DNA of 64,000 nucleotides from Citrobacter arsenatis. Its GTDB lineage: Bacteria > Pseudomonadota > Gammaproteobacteria > Enterobacterales > Enterobacteriaceae. The notes beneath the pieces are model-generated. The model had not been told where the DNA came from and did not search any database. It saw only the letters and a list, made by a program, of their open reading frames with translations. The DNA lies in NCBI RefSeq assembly GCF_004353845.1, contig NZ_CP037864.1, positions 5,084,001-5,148,000 on the forward strand, written 5' to 3'. Positions 35,103 through 45,465 of this stretch are shown here, piece by piece. Made by a program: the position numbers and the translations under genes. Within the stretch, counting starts at the first letter, position 1. Every line of letters starts with the position of its first letter.

Positions 35103-37217
35103 TTGTATCTGTTTGAAAGCCTGAATCAACTGATTCAAAACTACCTGCCGGAAGACCAGATTAAGCGTCTTCGGCAGGCGTATCTCGTTGCACGTGACGC
35201 TCACGAGGGCCAGACACGTTCAAGCGGTGAACCTTATATCACGCACCCGGTAGCGGTAGCCTGCATTCTGGCCGAGATGAAACTCGACTATGAAACGCTG
35301 ATGGCTGCGCTGCTGCATGACGTGATTGAAGATACCCCAGCCACCTACCAGGACATGGAACAGCTTTTTGGTAAAAGCGTTGCAGAACTGGTAGAAGGGG
35401 TATCGAAGCTTGATAAGCTTAAGTTTCGCGATAAGAAAGAGGCGCAAGCTGAAAACTTTCGCAAGATGATTATGGCGATGGTGCAGGATATCCGCGTCAT
35501 TCTCATCAAACTTGCCGACCGTACCCACAACATGCGCACGCTGGGCTCATTACGCCCGGACAAGCGTCGCCGCATCGCCCGTGAAACCCTCGAAATCTAT
35601 AGTCCGCTGGCGCATCGTTTAGGTATCCATCACATTAAAACCGAGCTGGAAGAGCTGGGTTTTGAAGCGCTGTACCCAAACCGCTATCGCGTGATTAAAG
35701 AAGTGGTTAAAGCCGCTCGCGGCAACCGCAAAGAGATGATCCAAAAAATCCTCTCAGAAATCGAAGGGCGTTTGCAGGAGGCAGGCATTCCGTGTCGCGT
35801 AAGCGGGCGTGAGAAGCACCTGTACTCTATTTACTGCAAAATGGTGCTCAAAGAGCAGCGTTTTCACTCCATCATGGATATCTACGCTTTTCGCGTTATC
35901 GTTCATGATTCCGATACCTGTTATCGCGTACTCGGCCAGATGCACAGCCTTTACAAACCACGCCCTGGTCGCGTGAAAGACTATATTGCCATTCCGAAAG
36001 CGAACGGATATCAGTCTTTGCACACCTCAATGATCGGCCCTCATGGCGTCCCGGTTGAAGTACAGATTCGTACTGAAGACATGGACCAGATGGCAGAGAT
36101 GGGTGTCGCAGCCCACTGGGCTTACAAAGAGCACGGCGGCGAAAGCAGCACCACTGCGCAAATCCGTGCTCAGCGCTGGATGCAAAGTCTGCTGGAACTG
36201 CAGCAGAGCGCCGGTAGCTCGTTTGAATTTATTGAAAGCGTCAAATCTGATCTCTTCCCGGATGAGATTTATGTTTTCACACCGGAAGGGCGTATTGTCG
36301 AACTGCCTGCCGGTGCAACGCCTGTCGACTTCGCCTACGCCGTGCATACCGATATCGGTCACGCCTGCGTCGGCGCACGCGTCGACAGACAGCCTTACCC
36401 GCTTTCGCAACCGCTGTTTAGCGGTCAGACTGTTGAGATTATTACCGCGCCGGGCGCACGTCCGAATGCAGCATGGCTCAACTTCGTCGTCAGTTCGAAA
36501 GCGCGCGCTAAAATTCGCCAACTGCTGAAAAACCTCAAGCGCGATGATTCCGTGAGCCTGGGCCGTCGACTGCTCAACCATGCCTTAGGCGGTAGCCGTA
36601 AACTGGCAGAGATCCCGCCAGAGAGCATCCAGCGTGAGCTTGAGCGCATGAAGCTCGCCACGCTTGACGACCTGCTCGCAGAAATCGGTCTGGGTAACGC
36701 CATGAGCGTGGTGGTAGCGAAAAACCTCCAGCAGGGCGAAGCAACAGCAAACGTGCCAGCACAATCTGGTCACGGTCATCTGCCGATCAAAGGCGCAGAC
36801 GGCGTGCTGATCACCTTCGCGAAATGCTGTCGTCCAATTCCTGGCGATCCAATCATTGCCCACGTCAGTCCGGGTAAAGGCCTGGTGATTCACCATGAGT
36901 CCTGCCGCAACATTCGTGGCTACCAGAAAGAGCCAGAGAAGTTTATGGCGGTGGAATGGGATAAAGAGACGGAACAGGAGTTCATCACTGAGATTAAGGT
37001 GGATATGTTTAATCACCAGGGTGCTCTGGCGAACCTGACGGCGGCAATCAACACGACCACCTCCAACATTCAAAGTCTGAATACGGAAGAGAAAGATGGC
37101 CGCGTGTATAGCGCCTTTATTCGCCTGACTGCTCGCGATCGTGTGCACCTGGCGAATATCATGCGCAAAATCCGCGTCATGCCGGACGTGATAAAAGTCA
37201 CCCGTAACCGAAACTAG
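35103..37217 (+). CDS. spoT: SpoT, bifunctional (p)ppGpp synthetase/hydrolase
   Basis: Controls the stringent response, mainly by hydrolysing (p)ppGpp and weakly by making it. Domains in order over 704 residues: the HD hydrolase (HDVIEDTP near residue 72), the RelA/SpoT synthetase region (RVKDYIAIPKANGYQSLH near residue 295), TGS (TPEGRIVELPAGATPVDFAY), the helical and zinc-finger-like CCRPIPGD segment, and a C-terminal ACT domain. The start is TTG, as annotated in E. coli. trmH starts five bases after the stop. Confidence 0.98.
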   Translation: MYLFESLNQLIQNYLPEDQIKRLRQAYLVARDAHEGQTRSSGEPYITHPVAVACILAEMKLDYETLMAALLHDVIEDTPATYQDMEQLFGKSVAELVEGVSKLDKLKFRDKKEAQAENFRKMIMAMVQDIRVILIKLADRTHNMRTLGSLRPDKRRRIARETLEIYSPLAHRLGIHHIKTELEELGFEALYPNRYRVIKEVVKAARGNRKEMIQKILSEIEGRLQEAGIPCRVSGREKHLYSIYCKMVLKEQRFHSIMDIYAFRVIVHDSDTCYRVLGQMHSLYKPRPGRVKDYIAIPKANGYQSLHTSMIGPHGVPVEVQIRTEDMDQMAEMGVAAHWAYKEHGGESSTTAQIRAQRWMQSLLELQQSAGSSFEFIESVKSDLFPDEIYVFTPEGRIVELPAGATPVDFAYAVHTDIGHACVGARVDRQPYPLSQPLFSGQTVEIITAPGARPNAAWLNFVVSSKARAKIRQLLKNLKRDDSVSLGRRLLNHALGGSRKLAEIPPESIQRELERMKLATLDDLLAEIGLGNAMSVVVAKNLQQGEATANVPAQSGHGHLPIKGADGVLITFAKCCRPIPGDPIIAHVSPGKGLVIHHESCRNIRGYQKEPEKFMAVEWDKETEQEFITEIKVDMFNHQGALANLTAAINTTTSNIQSLNTEEKDGRVYSAFIRLTARDRVHLANIMRKIRVMPDVIKVTRNRN

Positions 37218-37221
37218 TCTT

Positions 37222-37911
37222 ATGAATGAACAGCGCTACGCACGTATTTGCGAGATGCTCGCACGTCGGCAGCCCGATCTGACCGTCTGCATGGAGCAGG
37301 TCCACAAACCTCACAACGTTTCTGCGATCATTCGTACTGCAGATGCGGTCGGCGTGCATGAAGTCCACGCCGTCTGGCCTGGTAGCCGTATGCGCACCAT
37401 GGCCTCGGCGGCGGCGGGCAGCAACAGTTGGGTGCAGGTTAAAACTCACCTTACTATTGGCGATGCGGTTACACATTTAAAAAACCGGGGTATGCAGGTT
37501 CTGGCAACCCATCTGTCAGATAAGGCTGTGGATTTTCGCGAGATTGATTACACGCGTCCCACCTGCATCCTGATGGGCCAGGAAAAAACCGGCATCACTC
37601 AGGAAGCATTGGATCTGGCGGATCAGGACATCATCATTCCCATGACTGGCATGGTGCAGTCGCTGAACGTTTCTGTCGCCTCCGCGCTGATTCTGTACGA
37701 AGCACAGCGCCAGCGGCAAAACGCCGGCATGTACCGACGAGAAAACAGCATGCTGCCACAAGACGAGCAGCAGCGCTTACTGTTTGAAGGCGGTTACCCG
37801 GTGCTGGCGAATGTCGCTAAGCGCAAAGGTCTTCCTTACCCTCACGTAAACACGCAGGGCGAAATCGAAGCCGATGCAACGTGGTGGGCCACTATGCAAT
37901 CTGCGAGATAA
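37222..37911 (+). CDS. trmH: tRNA (guanosine-18-2'-O)-methyltransferase
   Basis: SpoU-family SPOUT enzyme that methylates G18 of tRNA with AdoMet. The 229-residue product shows the family motifs NVSAIIRTADAVGVHEVH, ILMGQEKTGITQEAL and IIPMTGMVQSLNVSVASAL, the last two forming the trefoil-knot AdoMet site. It lies between spoT and recG with tight spacing, the conserved gmk-rpoZ-spoT-trmH-recG operon. Confidence 0.98.
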   Translation: MNEQRYARICEMLARRQPDLTVCMEQVHKPHNVSAIIRTADAVGVHEVHAVWPGSRMRTMASAAAGSNSWVQVKTHLTIGDAVTHLKNRGMQVLATHLSDKAVDFREIDYTRPTCILMGQEKTGITQEALDLADQDIIIPMTGMVQSLNVSVASALILYEAQRQRQNAGMYRRENSMLPQDEQQRLLFEGGYPVLANVAKRKGLPYPHVNTQGEIEADATWWATMQSAR

Positions 37912-37916
37912 ACGCG

Positions 37917-39998
37917 ATGAAAGGCCGTTTACTGGATGCCATCCCACTCAACTCTCTGACCGGCGTTGGCGCAGCGCAAAGCAGTAAACTGGCGAAAATT
38001 GGCCTGCACACCGTGCAGGACCTCCTGCTCCACCTCCCTCTGCGTTACGAAGACCGTACCCATCTGTACCCCATTGGTGAACTACTGCCGGGCGTCTATG
38101 CCACTGTTGAAGGCGAAGTGCTGAACTGCAATATCACCTTCGGTGGCCGCCGGATGATGACCTGTCAGATTAGCGATGGCTCCGGCATTCTCACCATGCG
38201 CTTTTTCAACTTCAGCGCAGCAATGAAAAACAGCCTAGCCACCGGTCGCCGGGTACTGGCCTACGGTGAAGCCAAACGCGGGAAATACGGCGCAGAGATG
38301 ATTCACCCGGAATACCGCGTGCAGGGCGATCTCAGCACGCCGGAACTGCAGGAAACGCTCACGCCGGTGTATCCAACCACCGAAGGCGTGAAGCAGGCCA
38401 CACTGCGCAAACTGACCGATCAAGCGCTGGATTTGCTCGATACCTGCGCCATTGCCGAACTGCTGCCACCAGAGTTGCTACAGGGCATGATGAGCCTGCC
38501 GGAAGCCCTGCGCACCTTGCATCGGCCACCGCCGTCACTGCAGTTGAGCGATCTGGAAACCGGCCAGCATCCGGCGCAGCGGCGTTTGATTCTGGAAGAA
38601 CTGCTGGCGCATAACCTCAGCATGCTGGCACTACGCGCCGGGGCGCAGCGTTTCCACGCCCAGCCGCTGAGTGCTAACAACGCGCTGAAAGATAAGCTGC
38701 TGGCGGCGCTACCGTTTAAACCCACCGGCGCACAGGCCCGCGTAACCGCCGAGATTGAACGCGATATGGCGCTGGATGTTCCAATGATGCGCCTGGTGCA
38801 GGGCGATGTCGGCTCTGGTAAAACCCTGGTTGCGGCACTGGCCGCGCTGCGGGCTATCGCACATGGTAAGCAGGTTGCGCTGATGGCACCTACCGAACTG
38901 CTGGCTGAACAACACGCGAATAACTTCCGCAACTGGTTTGCGCCACTGGGCGTTGAAGTGGGCTGGCTTGCAGGCAAACAGAAAGGTAAAGCGCGTCTGG
39001 CGCAACAAGAAGCCATCGCCAGCGGCCAGGTGCAGATGATTGTCGGCACACACGCGATTTTTCAGGAGCAGGTACAGTTCAACGGACTGGCGCTGGTTAT
39101 CATCGACGAACAGCATCGTTTTGGCGTGCATCAGCGTCTGGCACTGTGGGAGAAAGGCCAGCAGCAGGGTTTCCACCCGCACCAGCTAATCATGACCGCC
39201 ACACCAATCCCGCGCACCCTGGCGATGACCGCCTATGCCGATCTCGACACGTCGGTAATTGACGAACTCCCTCCAGGGCGTACGCCGGTCACTACGGTGG
39301 CCATTCCGGATACCCGCCGTAGCGATATTATTGACCGCGTGCGCAACGCCTGCACCCATGAAGGACGTCAGGCGTACTGGGTCTGTACGCTGATTGAAGA
39401 GTCTGATTTGTTAGAAGCTCAAGCGGCGGAAGCGACGTGGGAAGAGCTTAAACTGGCGCTGCCAGAGCTGAATATTGGCCTGGTGCACGGGCGCATGAAG
39501 CCCGCCGAGAAGCAGTCGGTAATGGCGGCCTTTAAGCAGGGCGAATTACATCTGCTGGTTGCCACCACGGTGATTGAAGTGGGCGTGGACGTGCCGAACG
39601 CCAGTTTGATGATCATTGAAAACCCGGAGCGATTAGGCCTGGCGCAACTGCACCAGTTGCGTGGCCGCGTAGGCCGTGGCGCCGTGGCCTCCCACTGCGT
39701 CCTGCTCTACAAATCGCCGCTGTCAAAAACCGCGCAAAAACGCCTGCAGGTTTTGCGGGACAGCAACGACGGCTTCGTCATTGCGCAAAAAGATTTAGAG
39801 ATTCGCGGCCCCGGCGAGCTGTTGGGTACGCGCCAAACCGGAACGGCAGAATTCAAAGTGGCGGATTTACTGCGCGATCAGGCAATTATCCCGGAAGTTC
39901 AGCGTATTGCCCGCCATATTCATGAACGCTACCCGCAACAGGCTGTGGCGCTTATTGAACGCTGGATGCCGGAAACCGAGCGCTACTCCAACGCATAG
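37917..39998 (+). CDS. recG: ATP-dependent DNA helicase RecG
   Basis: Branch-migrating helicase that reverses stalled forks and processes R-loops and Holliday junctions. The 693-residue product has the N-terminal wedge OB-fold (TVEGEVLNCNITFGGRRM), Walker A GDVGSGKTLVAA, the DEQH box IIDEQHRFGVHQ, TATPIPRTLAM, and the C-terminal TRG motif around LHQLRGRVGRG. ATG 37917 is chosen over the upstream GTG at 37881, six bases after trmH. Confidence 0.98.
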   Translation: MKGRLLDAIPLNSLTGVGAAQSSKLAKIGLHTVQDLLLHLPLRYEDRTHLYPIGELLPGVYATVEGEVLNCNITFGGRRMMTCQISDGSGILTMRFFNFSAAMKNSLATGRRVLAYGEAKRGKYGAEMIHPEYRVQGDLSTPELQETLTPVYPTTEGVKQATLRKLTDQALDLLDTCAIAELLPPELLQGMMSLPEALRTLHRPPPSLQLSDLETGQHPAQRRLILEELLAHNLSMLALRAGAQRFHAQPLSANNALKDKLLAALPFKPTGAQARVTAEIERDMALDVPMMRLVQGDVGSGKTLVAALAALRAIAHGKQVALMAPTELLAEQHANNFRNWFAPLGVEVGWLAGKQKGKARLAQQEAIASGQVQMIVGTHAIFQEQVQFNGLALVIIDEQHRFGVHQRLALWEKGQQQGFHPHQLIMTATPIPRTLAMTAYADLDTSVIDELPPGRTPVTTVAIPDTRRSDIIDRVRNACTHEGRQAYWVCTLIEESDLLEAQAAEATWEELKLALPELNIGLVHGRMKPAEKQSVMAAFKQGELHLLVATTVIEVGVDVPNASLMIIENPERLGLAQLHQLRGRVGRGAVASHCVLLYKSPLSKTAQKRLQVLRDSNDGFVIAQKDLEIRGPGELLGTRQTGTAEFKVADLLRDQAIIPEVQRIARHIHERYPQQAVALIERWMPETERYSNA

Positions 39999-40043
39999 TT
40001 GATTCATAATAGCGGCGGCGGATGCGACTCCGCCGCGCACGTG

Positions 40044-41249
40044 TTATTGCGCGAAAATAGGCAACAGCAGATACAGCTTAATCACCAGCGCGTTGACGAT
40101 ATCGATAAAGAACGCCCCCACCATTGGCACCACCAGGAACGCCATATGGGACGGCCCAAAGCGTTCGGTAATCGCCTGCATGTTGGCAATCGCCGTCGGC
40201 GTCGCGCCGAGGCCAAAACCGCAGTGTCCGGCTGCCAACACGGCGGCATCGTAGTTCTTACCCATCATGCGCCAGGTGACAAATATCGCGTACAGCGCCA
40301 TGAAAATCGTCTGCACAACCAGGATTGCCAGCATCGGCAGCGCCAGAGAAGCAAGCTCCCATAGCTTCAGGCTCATCAGCGCCATCGCCAGGAACAGCGA
40401 CAGACTCACGTTACCCAGCACCGAAACTGCGCGCTCAAATACCCGATAAAAGCCCATTAACGCCAGGCCGTTACTGAGGATCACACCAACAAACAGTACG
40501 CAGACGAAGGTCGGCAGTTCCAGCACCGTTCCGACCAGCAATTGCGCAACGATTTTTCCCACCGTCAGACAGATAGCGATTAGCGCGATGGTTTCAATCA
40601 GCACCAACGACGTGATCATGCGCCCGACGTCCGGCTTTTCAAACGCGGTCGGCACGGCCTGATCGTCCGGCATGCCATCCGGCGTGGTGGAGTGTTTGAC
40701 CAGATAGCGCGCCACCGGGCCGCCAATCAATCCGCCCAGCACCAGGCCAAACGTTGCGCAAGCCATCGCCACTTCAGTCGCATTGGTGAAGCCATAACGT
40801 TCAATAAACAGCTTGCTCCAGGCGGCCCCGGTTCCGTGTCCGCCAGAGAGGGTTATTGAACCGGCGATCAGCCCCATCAGCGGATCCAGGCCCAGCAGGG
40901 TTGCCATACCGATCCCGATGGCGTTTTGCATCAGCAGCAGGCCAACAACCACTATCAGAAAGATACCCACCACGCGGCCACCGGCGCGCAAACTGGCGAG
41001 ATTAGCGTTCAGACCGATAGTGGCGAAGAAGGCCAGCATCAGCGGATCGCGCAGGGTCATGTCGAAATTTACTTCCCAACCCAGGCTTTTTTTCAGAACC
41101 AGCAGCGCAATCGCTACCAGCAATCCGCCCGCTACAGGTTCGGGAATGGTGTATTTTTTCAGGAAGGAAACAGATTGGACGAGCTTACGTCCCAGCAGCA
41201 ACACAAGGGTTGCCGCAACCAGCGTTGATAACGTATCGAGATAAAACAT
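40044..41249 (-). CDS. gltS: Sodium/glutamate symporter GltS
   Basis: Inner-membrane Na+-coupled glutamate permease with two inverted five-helix repeats. The 401-residue product starts MFYLDTLSTLVAATLVLLLG and has two reentrant Gly-rich loops, SGGHGTGAAW and GHCGFGLGATPTA, hallmarks of the ESS family. Convergent with recG and divergent from xanP. Confidence 0.97.
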   Translation of the reverse strand: MFYLDTLSTLVAATLVLLLGRKLVQSVSFLKKYTIPEPVAGGLLVAIALLVLKKSLGWEVNFDMTLRDPLMLAFFATIGLNANLASLRAGGRVVGIFLIVVVGLLLMQNAIGIGMATLLGLDPLMGLIAGSITLSGGHGTGAAWSKLFIERYGFTNATEVAMACATFGLVLGGLIGGPVARYLVKHSTTPDGMPDDQAVPTAFEKPDVGRMITSLVLIETIALIAICLTVGKIVAQLLVGTVLELPTFVCVLFVGVILSNGLALMGFYRVFERAVSVLGNVSLSLFLAMALMSLKLWELASLALPMLAILVVQTIFMALYAIFVTWRMMGKNYDAAVLAAGHCGFGLGATPTAIANMQAITERFGPSHMAFLVVPMVGAFFIDIVNALVIKLYLLLPIFAQ

Positions 41250-41474
41250 TTACAGCTCCATTAGTGCGTTTAGCACAATCACGCACGATGCATTCCAGAC
41301 CGATTTTTAGCTCTTATTGAGTTTTCGGGGTGGATTTTAAGCAGAAAATCATGAAAAGTTATATAAAAATGTTTGTTTATCCGTTTTAAATATTAAGAAT
41401 ACTCGGTAGCAAACGTTTGCATTTCTGTACTGGTCAGATAAAATCACCGCTTTTCCACCATGGGATTGCCTCTG

Positions 41475-42866
41475 ATGTCCGTTAACGCCGTAGAGTCAAC
41501 AAATGCGCAACCGGTTGCGCAGACTCACAACAGTGAACTGATTTACCGTCTTGAAGATCGCCCCCCGTTAGCCCAGACCCTGTTTGCCGCTTGCCAGCAC
41601 CTGCTGGCCATGTTCGTCGCGGTAATCACCCCTGCTCTGTTAATTTGCCAGGCGCTCGGCTTACCGGCTCAGGATACTCAACACATTATCAGTATGTCGC
41701 TGTTCGCTTCCGGCGTGGCTTCTATCATTCAGATCAAAGCCTGGGGACCGGTCGGCTCAGGGCTGTTATCCATTCAGGGCACCAGCTTTAACTTTGTCGC
41801 GCCGCTGATTATGGGTGGTACGGCGCTAAAAACCGGTGGTGCAGATGTCCCAACCATGATGGCGGCACTGTTCGGTACGTTGATGCTGGCCAGTTGCACT
41901 GAGATGGTTATCTCACGCGTACTGCACCTGGCGCGTCGTATCATTACTCCGCTGGTTTCCGGCGTAGTGGTGATGATTATCGGCCTGTCGCTGATTCAGG
42001 TCGGTCTGACGTCGATTGGCGGCGGCTATGCCGCAATGAGCGACAACACCTTTGGCGCACCGAAGAATTTACTGCTGGCTGGCGTCGTGCTGGCGCTAAT
42101 TATCCTGCTTAACCGCCAGCGCAATCCGTACCTGCGCGTTGCGTCACTGGTGATTGCGATGGCGGCGGGTTACCTGCTGGCCTGGTTTATGGACATGCTG
42201 CCGCAAAATACCGCGCCGGTAAGTCAGGACCTGCTGATGGTGCCAACGCCGCTGTATTATGGTCTGGGTATCGACTGGAGTTTATTGCTGCCGCTGATGC
42301 TGGTCTTTATGATCACTTCACTGGAAACCATCGGCGATATTACGGCCACCTCCGACGTCTCCGAGCAGCCGGTTTCTGGTCCGTTGTACATGAAACGCCT
42401 GAAAGGCGGCGTGCTGGCGAACGGTCTGAACTCGTTTGTTTCCGCCGTGTTCAACACCTTCCCGAACTCCTGTTTTGGCCAGAACAACGGGGTTATTCAG
42501 TTAACGGGCGTTGCCAGCCGCTACGTCGGTTTTGTGGTAGCGTTGATGCTGATCGCGCTGGGTCTGTTCCCGGCGGTCAGCGGTTTTGTACAGCATATTC
42601 CTGAGCCGGTTCTGGGCGGCGCAACGCTGGTGATGTTCGGTACGATCGCGGCATCCGGCGTGCGTATTGTGTCCCGCGAGCCGCTGAACCGTCGCGCGAT
42701 TCTAATTATCGCGCTGTCGCTGGCCGTCGGCCTCGGCGTATCCCAGCAGCCGCTGATCCTACAGTTCGCCCCTGACTGGGTGAAAAACCTGCTCTCTTCC
42801 GGCATTGCCGCAGGCGGTATTACCGCTATCGTTCTAAACCTGGTGTTCCCGCCAGAGAAGCAATAA
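41475..42866 (+). CDS. xanP: Xanthine permease XanP
   Basis: High-affinity proton-coupled xanthine transporter of the NCS2 (nucleobase-ascorbate) family. The 463-residue product has about fourteen helices. It carries the family QH motif early (ACQHLLAMF), a GSGLLSIQGTSFNFV loop, and the signature region QNNGVIQLTGVASRYVG. ATG 41475 gives the family length; the frame is open to 41460. The 225 bases to gltS hold both divergent promoters. Confidence 0.96.
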   Translation: MSVNAVESTNAQPVAQTHNSELIYRLEDRPPLAQTLFAACQHLLAMFVAVITPALLICQALGLPAQDTQHIISMSLFASGVASIIQIKAWGPVGSGLLSIQGTSFNFVAPLIMGGTALKTGGADVPTMMAALFGTLMLASCTEMVISRVLHLARRIITPLVSGVVVMIIGLSLIQVGLTSIGGGYAAMSDNTFGAPKNLLLAGVVLALIILLNRQRNPYLRVASLVIAMAAGYLLAWFMDMLPQNTAPVSQDLLMVPTPLYYGLGIDWSLLLPLMLVFMITSLETIGDITATSDVSEQPVSGPLYMKRLKGGVLANGLNSFVSAVFNTFPNSCFGQNNGVIQLTGVASRYVGFVVALMLIALGLFPAVSGFVQHIPEPVLGGATLVMFGTIAASGVRIVSREPLNRRAILIIALSLAVGLGVSQQPLILQFAPDWVKNLLSSGIAAGGITAIVLNLVFPPEKQ

Positions 42867-42987
42867 GCGAAATGCGGCGTTGGTTCTGAATCAACGCCGC
42901 TGTAACGCTCTTTCACCATTCCCGCCTTGAGCATTGCGCCTAAATCGTGCATAACTTGACTATGTGCACTTCGCGGGATGGAAGACC

Positions 42988-44697
42988 ATGAAATTTATTG
43001 GAAAGCTGCTTCTTTACGTGTTGATCGCCCTTGCAGTGGCGATCCTCGGCCTTTATTTTCTACTGCAAACCCGCTGGGGCGCAGAGCACGTCAGCGCCTG
43101 GGTATCGGAGAACAGCAGTTACCATCTGGCATTTGATGCCATCGATCATCGGTTTTCTTCCCCCTCCCATATTTTGCTGGAAAATGTCACCTTTGGCCGG
43201 GACGGTCAGCCCGCAACGCTGGTCGCTAAAACGGTCGATATTGGGCTGAGCAGCCGCCAAATTACCGACCCGTTGCATGTCGACACCATTTTGTTGCAAA
43301 ACGGCACGCTGAATTTGTCTCAGCAAACCGCGCCGCTGCCGTTCCAGGCCGATCGCCTGCAATTGCAAGATATGGCGCTTAACAGCCCCGGCAGCGAGTG
43401 GAACCTGAGCGCACAGCGCGTGAACGGCGGCGTCATTCCCTGGAGCCCTGAAGCAGGTAAAATTCTCGGGAACAAAGCGCAAATTCAGCTCAGTGCCAGT
43501 TCGTTGACGCTCAACGATGTCCCGACCACCAACGTGTTGATTGAAGGGAGCATCGATCATGACCGGGTGACGCTAAGCAATATTGGCGCAGACGTGGCGC
43601 GTGGGGCATTAACCGGCGTGGCGCAACGTAATGCCGACGGTAGTTGGGTAGTCGAGAATCTGCGCCTGAACGATATTCGGCTGCAAAGCGACAAATCGCT
43701 GACCGAATTTTTTGCCCCGTTAAGCAGTATTCCCTCCCTGCAAATTGGTCGTCTGGAAGTAACAGATGCCCGTCTGCAAGGCCCTGACTGGGCGGTGACG
43801 GATCTCGACCTGAGCTTGCGCAACATGACCTTCAGCAAGGACGACTGGCAAACTCAGGAAGGCAAACTGTCGATGAACGCCAGCGAGTTTATCTACGGCT
43901 CTCTGCACTTCTTCGATCCCATTCTGAACGCCGAATTCTCGCCGCAGGGCATTGCCCTGCGCCAGTTCACCACCCGCTGGGAAGGCGGTATGGTTAGAAC
44001 ATCCGGAAACTGGCAGCGCAGCAACAAAGCGCTGGTCCTCGATGATGCCGCTATTGCCGGTCTGGAATATACGCTACCGGAAAACTGGAAACAGCTGTGG
44101 ATGAAACCCCTGCCAGCCTGGCTAAACAGCCTGACGCTCAAAAAATTCAGCGCCAGCCGTAATCTGGTGATTGATATCGACCCAGGCTTCCCGTGGCAGC
44201 TCACCGCCCTGGATGGCTACGGCGCCAACCTCGGGCTGGTTCAGAACAATCAGTGGGGGATCTGGAGCGGGAGCGCCACCCTCAACGCCGCTGCCGCCAC
44301 CTTTAACCGTACCGACGTGCGTCGTCCTTCGCTAGCGCTGACGGCAAACAGCAGCACCATCAATATCAGCGAACTGAGCGCCTATACGGAAAAGGGATTG
44401 CTGGAGGCCACTGCCAGCATTTCGCAGCTGCCTCAGCGTCAGACTCAGGTCAGCCTGAACGGGCGCGGCGTGCCAATGACGATTCTACAGCAGTGGGGAT
44501 GGCCTGCGCTGCCGCTTTCCGGTGACGGTAACATTCAGCTCACCGCCAGCGGCAATATTCAGGCCAATGCGCCGCTCAAACCAACGGTCAGCGGCCAGCT
44601 GCATGCGGTAAACGTGGAGAAACAACAGGTTACACAAAGCATGCAAGCGGGCGTAGTATCCGGGAGTGAAATTACTGCCCCACCCGTTGCGCAGTGA
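42988..44697 (+). CDS. yicH: YicH, AsmA-family envelope protein
   Basis: AsmA-like protein with one N-terminal inner-membrane helix (about residues 5-26) and a large periplasmic region of beta-rich AsmA repeats. Family members are thought to span or bridge the envelope in lipid or outer-membrane assembly; the specific role of YicH is not established. The 569-residue product starts MKFIGKLLLYVLIALAVAIL. ATG 42988 is chosen over an open extension to 42964. A REP palindrome follows the stop. Confidence 0.93.
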   Translation: MKFIGKLLLYVLIALAVAILGLYFLLQTRWGAEHVSAWVSENSSYHLAFDAIDHRFSSPSHILLENVTFGRDGQPATLVAKTVDIGLSSRQITDPLHVDTILLQNGTLNLSQQTAPLPFQADRLQLQDMALNSPGSEWNLSAQRVNGGVIPWSPEAGKILGNKAQIQLSASSLTLNDVPTTNVLIEGSIDHDRVTLSNIGADVARGALTGVAQRNADGSWVVENLRLNDIRLQSDKSLTEFFAPLSSIPSLQIGRLEVTDARLQGPDWAVTDLDLSLRNMTFSKDDWQTQEGKLSMNASEFIYGSLHFFDPILNAEFSPQGIALRQFTTRWEGGMVRTSGNWQRSNKALVLDDAAIAGLEYTLPENWKQLWMKPLPAWLNSLTLKKFSASRNLVIDIDPGFPWQLTALDGYGANLGLVQNNQWGIWSGSATLNAAAATFNRTDVRRPSLALTANSSTINISELSAYTEKGLLEATASISQLPQRQTQVSLNGRGVPMTILQQWGWPALPLSGDGNIQLTASGNIQANAPLKPTVSGQLHAVNVEKQQVTQSMQAGVVSGSEITAPPVAQ

Positions 44698-44701
44698 TTA
44701 T

Positions 44702-44732
44702 TGCCCGGTGGCGCTTCGCTTACCGGGCCTAC
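44702..44732. repeat. REP palindrome after yicH
   Basis: GCCCGGT and ACCGGGC flank the inner GCGCTTCGC loop, the standard REP layout, in the short gap between the convergent yicH and sugar-isomerase genes. Confidence 0.8.
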
Positions 44733-44738
44733 CCTCGC

Positions 44739-45416
44739 TCATAAACGACTATATTCACTGCACAACAACCATTTCACCGGCTCGTCCTCTTCTATCACCG
44801 GGAAGCGACCGCCCGGCTCAAGGAAATGGTTGTCATGCAGATCGTCATTGACCATCGAGATTTCCCAGCCCAGCACGAACGCTTTCTCCGCCCAAAAGCG
44901 ATGATACAACCGCGGCGGCAGGCACACCCCTTGCCCCGGTTTCAATACCAGCGTCTCGCCAGCATCAACGGTACGCCACTGACCATCCACGCTCACCTCA
45001 ACAATGCGCCGGGCATCATACCCGTCATCAGACGTGGCCCACGCCAGTTGCATACACAAATCACCGCCGCCGCGGTTAACGATATCTTCCATTTTATGGC
45101 GATGAAAATGCCATGGTGTTTGCTGATCCTGCTGAATTTGCAGCATCTTTTCAGCATACGGTTTGGGGTAATTGACTGACCCCATCAGACCATTGCGCAA
45201 CGTCAGTAACGTCAGCCCCGTTTGCGCAAAATCTCCGCGCCCGAAGTCGGTAATGTCCCAACCCAGCTGGAGATCGAGCACTTCACGCCACCGCGTTTGA
45301 TCCTGTTGCCGCCAGGCGTCGACGGTAAAATACGCAAAGTCAGGCAAACTGACCCGAAAAGTCTCGGCGATAGCATGCGCTTTATCGACGGCATAATTAA
45401 TGTGTGAACGCTTCAT
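44739..45416 (-). CDS. D-lyxose (D-mannose) isomerase
   Basis: Cupin-fold sugar isomerase resembling the E. coli O157 D-lyxose ketol-isomerase, which interconverts D-lyxose and D-xylulose and also D-mannose and D-fructose. The 225-residue product has the metal-binding cluster HFHRHKMEDIV near residue 103 and a second cupin half around VCLPPRLYHRFWAEK. It is the last gene of the PTS operon, but a strong terminator lies just upstream of it, so its transcript may be low or independent. An AAGGA-type ribosome site precedes the ATG. Confidence 0.85.
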   Translation of the reverse strand: MKRSHINYAVDKAHAIAETFRVSLPDFAYFTVDAWRQQDQTRWREVLDLQLGWDITDFGRGDFAQTGLTLLTLRNGLMGSVNYPKPYAEKMLQIQQDQQTPWHFHRHKMEDIVNRGGGDLCMQLAWATSDDGYDARRIVEVSVDGQWRTVDAGETLVLKPGQGVCLPPRLYHRFWAEKAFVLGWEISMVNDDLHDNHFLEPGGRFPVIEEDEPVKWLLCSEYSRL

Positions 45417-45435
45417 TCCACTTTTCCTTGTTGCG

Positions 45436-45456
45436 AAAAAGGCGGGTCACCCCGCC
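45436..45456 (-). terminator. Terminator between aldolase and lyxose isomerase genes
   Basis: On the minus strand, GGCGGG pairs with CCCGCC around a GTGA loop and is followed by TTTTT. It is a compact, strong intrinsic terminator lying inside what otherwise looks like one operon. Confidence 0.88.
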
Positions 45457-45465
45457 TGCATGCCG